Source: Campylobacterales bacterium (lineage in GTDB: Bacteria > Campylobacterota > Campylobacteria > Campylobacterales > QNZT01). From it: 6,537 nucleotides of DNA. The stretch's first letter is position 1, and every line of letters begins with the position of its first letter. The stretch is taken from NCBI GenBank assembly GCA_015489185.1, contig WGAE01000268.1, positions 1 through 6,537 on the forward strand. Direction: 5' to 3'. Below are positions 5,573-6,537 of this stretch, one piece after another. The position numbers and the translations under genes are program-made. The notes beneath the pieces are model-generated. The model was not told the DNA's origin. It made no database searches and saw only the letters and a program-made list of their open reading frames with translations.

Positions 5573-5577
5573 AAGGA
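5573..5577 (+). promoter_or_regulatory. Flagellin Shine-Dalgarno AAGGA, also a second CsrA-type GGA
   Basis: AAGGA ends 6 nt before ATG 5584, a standard spacing. Its GGA lies 24 nt downstream of the GGA in the leader hairpin, within the range bridged by one CsrA dimer in known targets. CsrA bound here would occlude the ribosome site. Confidence 0.7.
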
Positions 5578-5583
5578 TTTACA

Positions 5584-6537
5584 ATGGGTTTTAAAATCAA
5601 TACAAACATCGGTGCAATGAACGCTCACATGAGATCATTGCAAAACAACAGAGCACTCGACAAATCTCTCGAAGCTTTGAGTACAGGTCTTCGCATTAAC
5701 AAAGCGGCGGACGACGCTTCCGGCATGGCGATCGCCAACCAGCTGAAGTCTCAATCTGCAGGTTTGGGGCAAGCGATCAGAAACGCCAACGACGGTATCA
5801 ATGTCGCACAAACAGCAGACGGTGCACTTGAAGAGTACACCAATATCATCAATACCATCAGAACCAAAGCGATCCAGGCAGCTTCCGACGGCCAAAACGC
5901 AAATTCGAGACAAGCGATTCAACGCGATATCGATAAACTTCTTGAAGAAGCACAAAATATCGCTAAAACAACGTCTTTCAACGGTATGCATCTGCTTGAC
6001 GGCTCTTTCCAAAATAAGAAGTTTCATATCGGTGCGTACTCTGAAGAGACTGTCGGTATTAACATTGCCAATACGCAGACAAATGCTATCGGTGTGCATG
6101 TTGATCAGACAGGCTCCGCTGCCGTCACAACAGCGGCACTATCAGGGTTGACTATCAAAACCGATGCATTAACAGCGGCTGTAACTGTTGGTGCTAGTGC
6201 AGCTGATACTTCTGAAGGAGCCAACTCTATAGCACACAGCGCAGATTCAGCTTGGGCAAAAGCAGTAGCAATCAATGCTGTCAGTGATAAAACAGAAGTA
6301 ACAGCAATCGCAAAAACGGAATATACTGCTAGTGCTGCAGTAGAAGTTGGTACAATTTCAGCCGGAGAGTTAAAAATCAACGGCGTTGATATCGGTAAAG
6401 TGACATTACAGGCAAGTGATGCAGATAATGCTCTCATCAATGCGATCAATGCTGTTTCAAGTAAAACAAATGTTGTTGCGTCACATGACGGTGGTAAAAT
6501 CGTACTGACAGCACAAGATGGTAGTGATATCAAAATA
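5584..6537 (+). CDS. flaA: Flagellin, N-terminal part (3' end outside the window)
   Basis: The frame is open from ATG 5584 to the window edge, 318 codons. Flagellin is the filament subunit, exported unfolded by the flagellar type III apparatus; hence no signal peptide. The D0/D1 N-terminal domain (about 1-165) has MGFKINTNIGAMNA, LSTGLRINKAADDASGMAIANQL and TTSFNGMHLLDG, all diagnostic. Residues 88-98, equivalent to the TLR5-recognised segment of Salmonella FliC, read IINTIRTKAIQ, so the Arg90/Glu93/Leu94 equivalents are Thr, Thr and Lys, as in other Campylobacterota. From about residue 170 the variable domain begins. It contains two related flagellin-IN-like units, INAVSDKT (from 230) and INAVSSKT (from 288), the second preceded by GELKINGVDIG (261-271). 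The start has AAGGA at 6-nt spacing. The sigma-28 promoter argues for a flaA-type rather than a sigma-54 flaB-type gene; the A/B label is otherwise uncertain. The conserved C-terminal domain is not in view. Confidence 0.96.
   Translation, partial: MGFKINTNIGAMNAHMRSLQNNRALDKSLEALSTGLRINKAADDASGMAIANQLKSQSAGLGQAIRNANDGINVAQTADGALEEYTNIINTIRTKAIQAASDGQNANSRQAIQRDIDKLLEEAQNIAKTTSFNGMHLLDGSFQNKKFHIGAYSEETVGINIANTQTNAIGVHVDQTGSAAVTTAALSGLTIKTDALTAAVTVGASAADTSEGANSIAHSADSAWAKAVAINAVSDKTEVTAIAKTEYTASAAVEVGTISAGELKINGVDIGKVTLQASDADNALINAINAVSSKTNVVASHDGGKIVLTAQDGSDIKI
6238..6480 (+). repeat. Two diverged flagellin-IN-like units in the variable domain
   Basis: Residues around 219-243 (ADSAWAKAVAINAVSDKTEVTA) and 279-300 (DADNALINAINAVSSKTNVVAS) share the pattern AD-x-A-(x)n-A-INAVS-x-KT-x-V-x-A, with matching positions 58 residues (174 nt) apart. 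The DNA is also alike at ATCAATGCTGT. This fits the known flagellin/hook IN motif, which recurs in the outer D2/D3 domains of long flagellins. More copies may follow beyond the window. Confidence 0.55.

Noticed and set aside
5635..6533. Minus-strand frames opposite the flagellin (5635-6099, 6105-6533)
   Set aside because: They are antisense to an unmistakable flagellin; the composition reflects its Ala/Thr/Asn-rich codons.
1..6537. CRISPR array, tRNA, rRNA, insertion sequence, attachment site or riboswitch
   Set aside because: No spaced direct repeats, cloverleaf, terminal inverted repeats, transposase or known aptamer pattern was visible on either strand; nearly all DNA is core coding sequence.

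Overview
The window looks like chromosomal DNA of a Campylobacterota (Epsilonproteobacteria) bacterium, probably an environmental, motile lineage; the genus cannot be fixed from this sequence. The reasons are the order enolase / small FtsB-DivIC-like protein / AMIN-domain protein, which I recall from Campylobacter (the Cj1672c-Cj1670c region), the short BioB of the LCAISN...CSEDCxFC type, and a flagellin beginning MGFKINTN with a Campylobacterota-type D1 domain behind a sigma-28 promoter. Every gene is intact apart from the two cut by the window edges, and coding density is very high.

Layout. (1) Positions 1-1253, plus strand: the 3' end of eno, a 97-residue single-pass membrane coiled-coil protein and a secreted AMIN-domain protein. 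Their overlaps of 1 and 4 nt indicate one translationally coupled transcript. (2) Positions 1237-5321, minus strand: topA, bioB and a CPA2-type cation:proton antiporter, read in that order from an extended -10 promoter at 5358-5366. Each junction is an 8-nt overlap. The antiporter tail overlaps the AMIN-gene tail by 17 nt, so the two operons converge with no spacer and no visible intrinsic terminator. (3) Positions 5322-5583: a divergent regulatory region. It holds the topA promoter, an almost superimposed plus-strand promoter followed by a perfect AGGAGG and a 21-codon ORF, and a sigma-28 promoter with a structured flagellin leader. (4) Positions 5584-6537, plus strand: the first 318 codons of a flagellin, cut by the window edge inside its variable domain.

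How the genes work together. The left operon joins glycolysis (enolase) to two cell-envelope proteins, one divisome-like and one with a peptidoglycan/envelope-binding type of domain. The middle operon is a housekeeping mix (DNA topology, biotin synthesis, ion homeostasis) with no obvious shared pathway. The flagellin has its own late-flagellar promoter. Its leader carries two GGA sites, one in a hairpin loop and one in the Shine-Dalgarno sequence, as expected for CsrA/FliW translational control.

No mobile element, CRISPR array, tRNA, rRNA or clearly new multi-gene system is visible. The observations most worth a second look are the flagellin leader, the 21-codon ORF with its own promoter and ribosome binding site, and a bacterial N-glycosylation sequon in the AMIN-domain protein.
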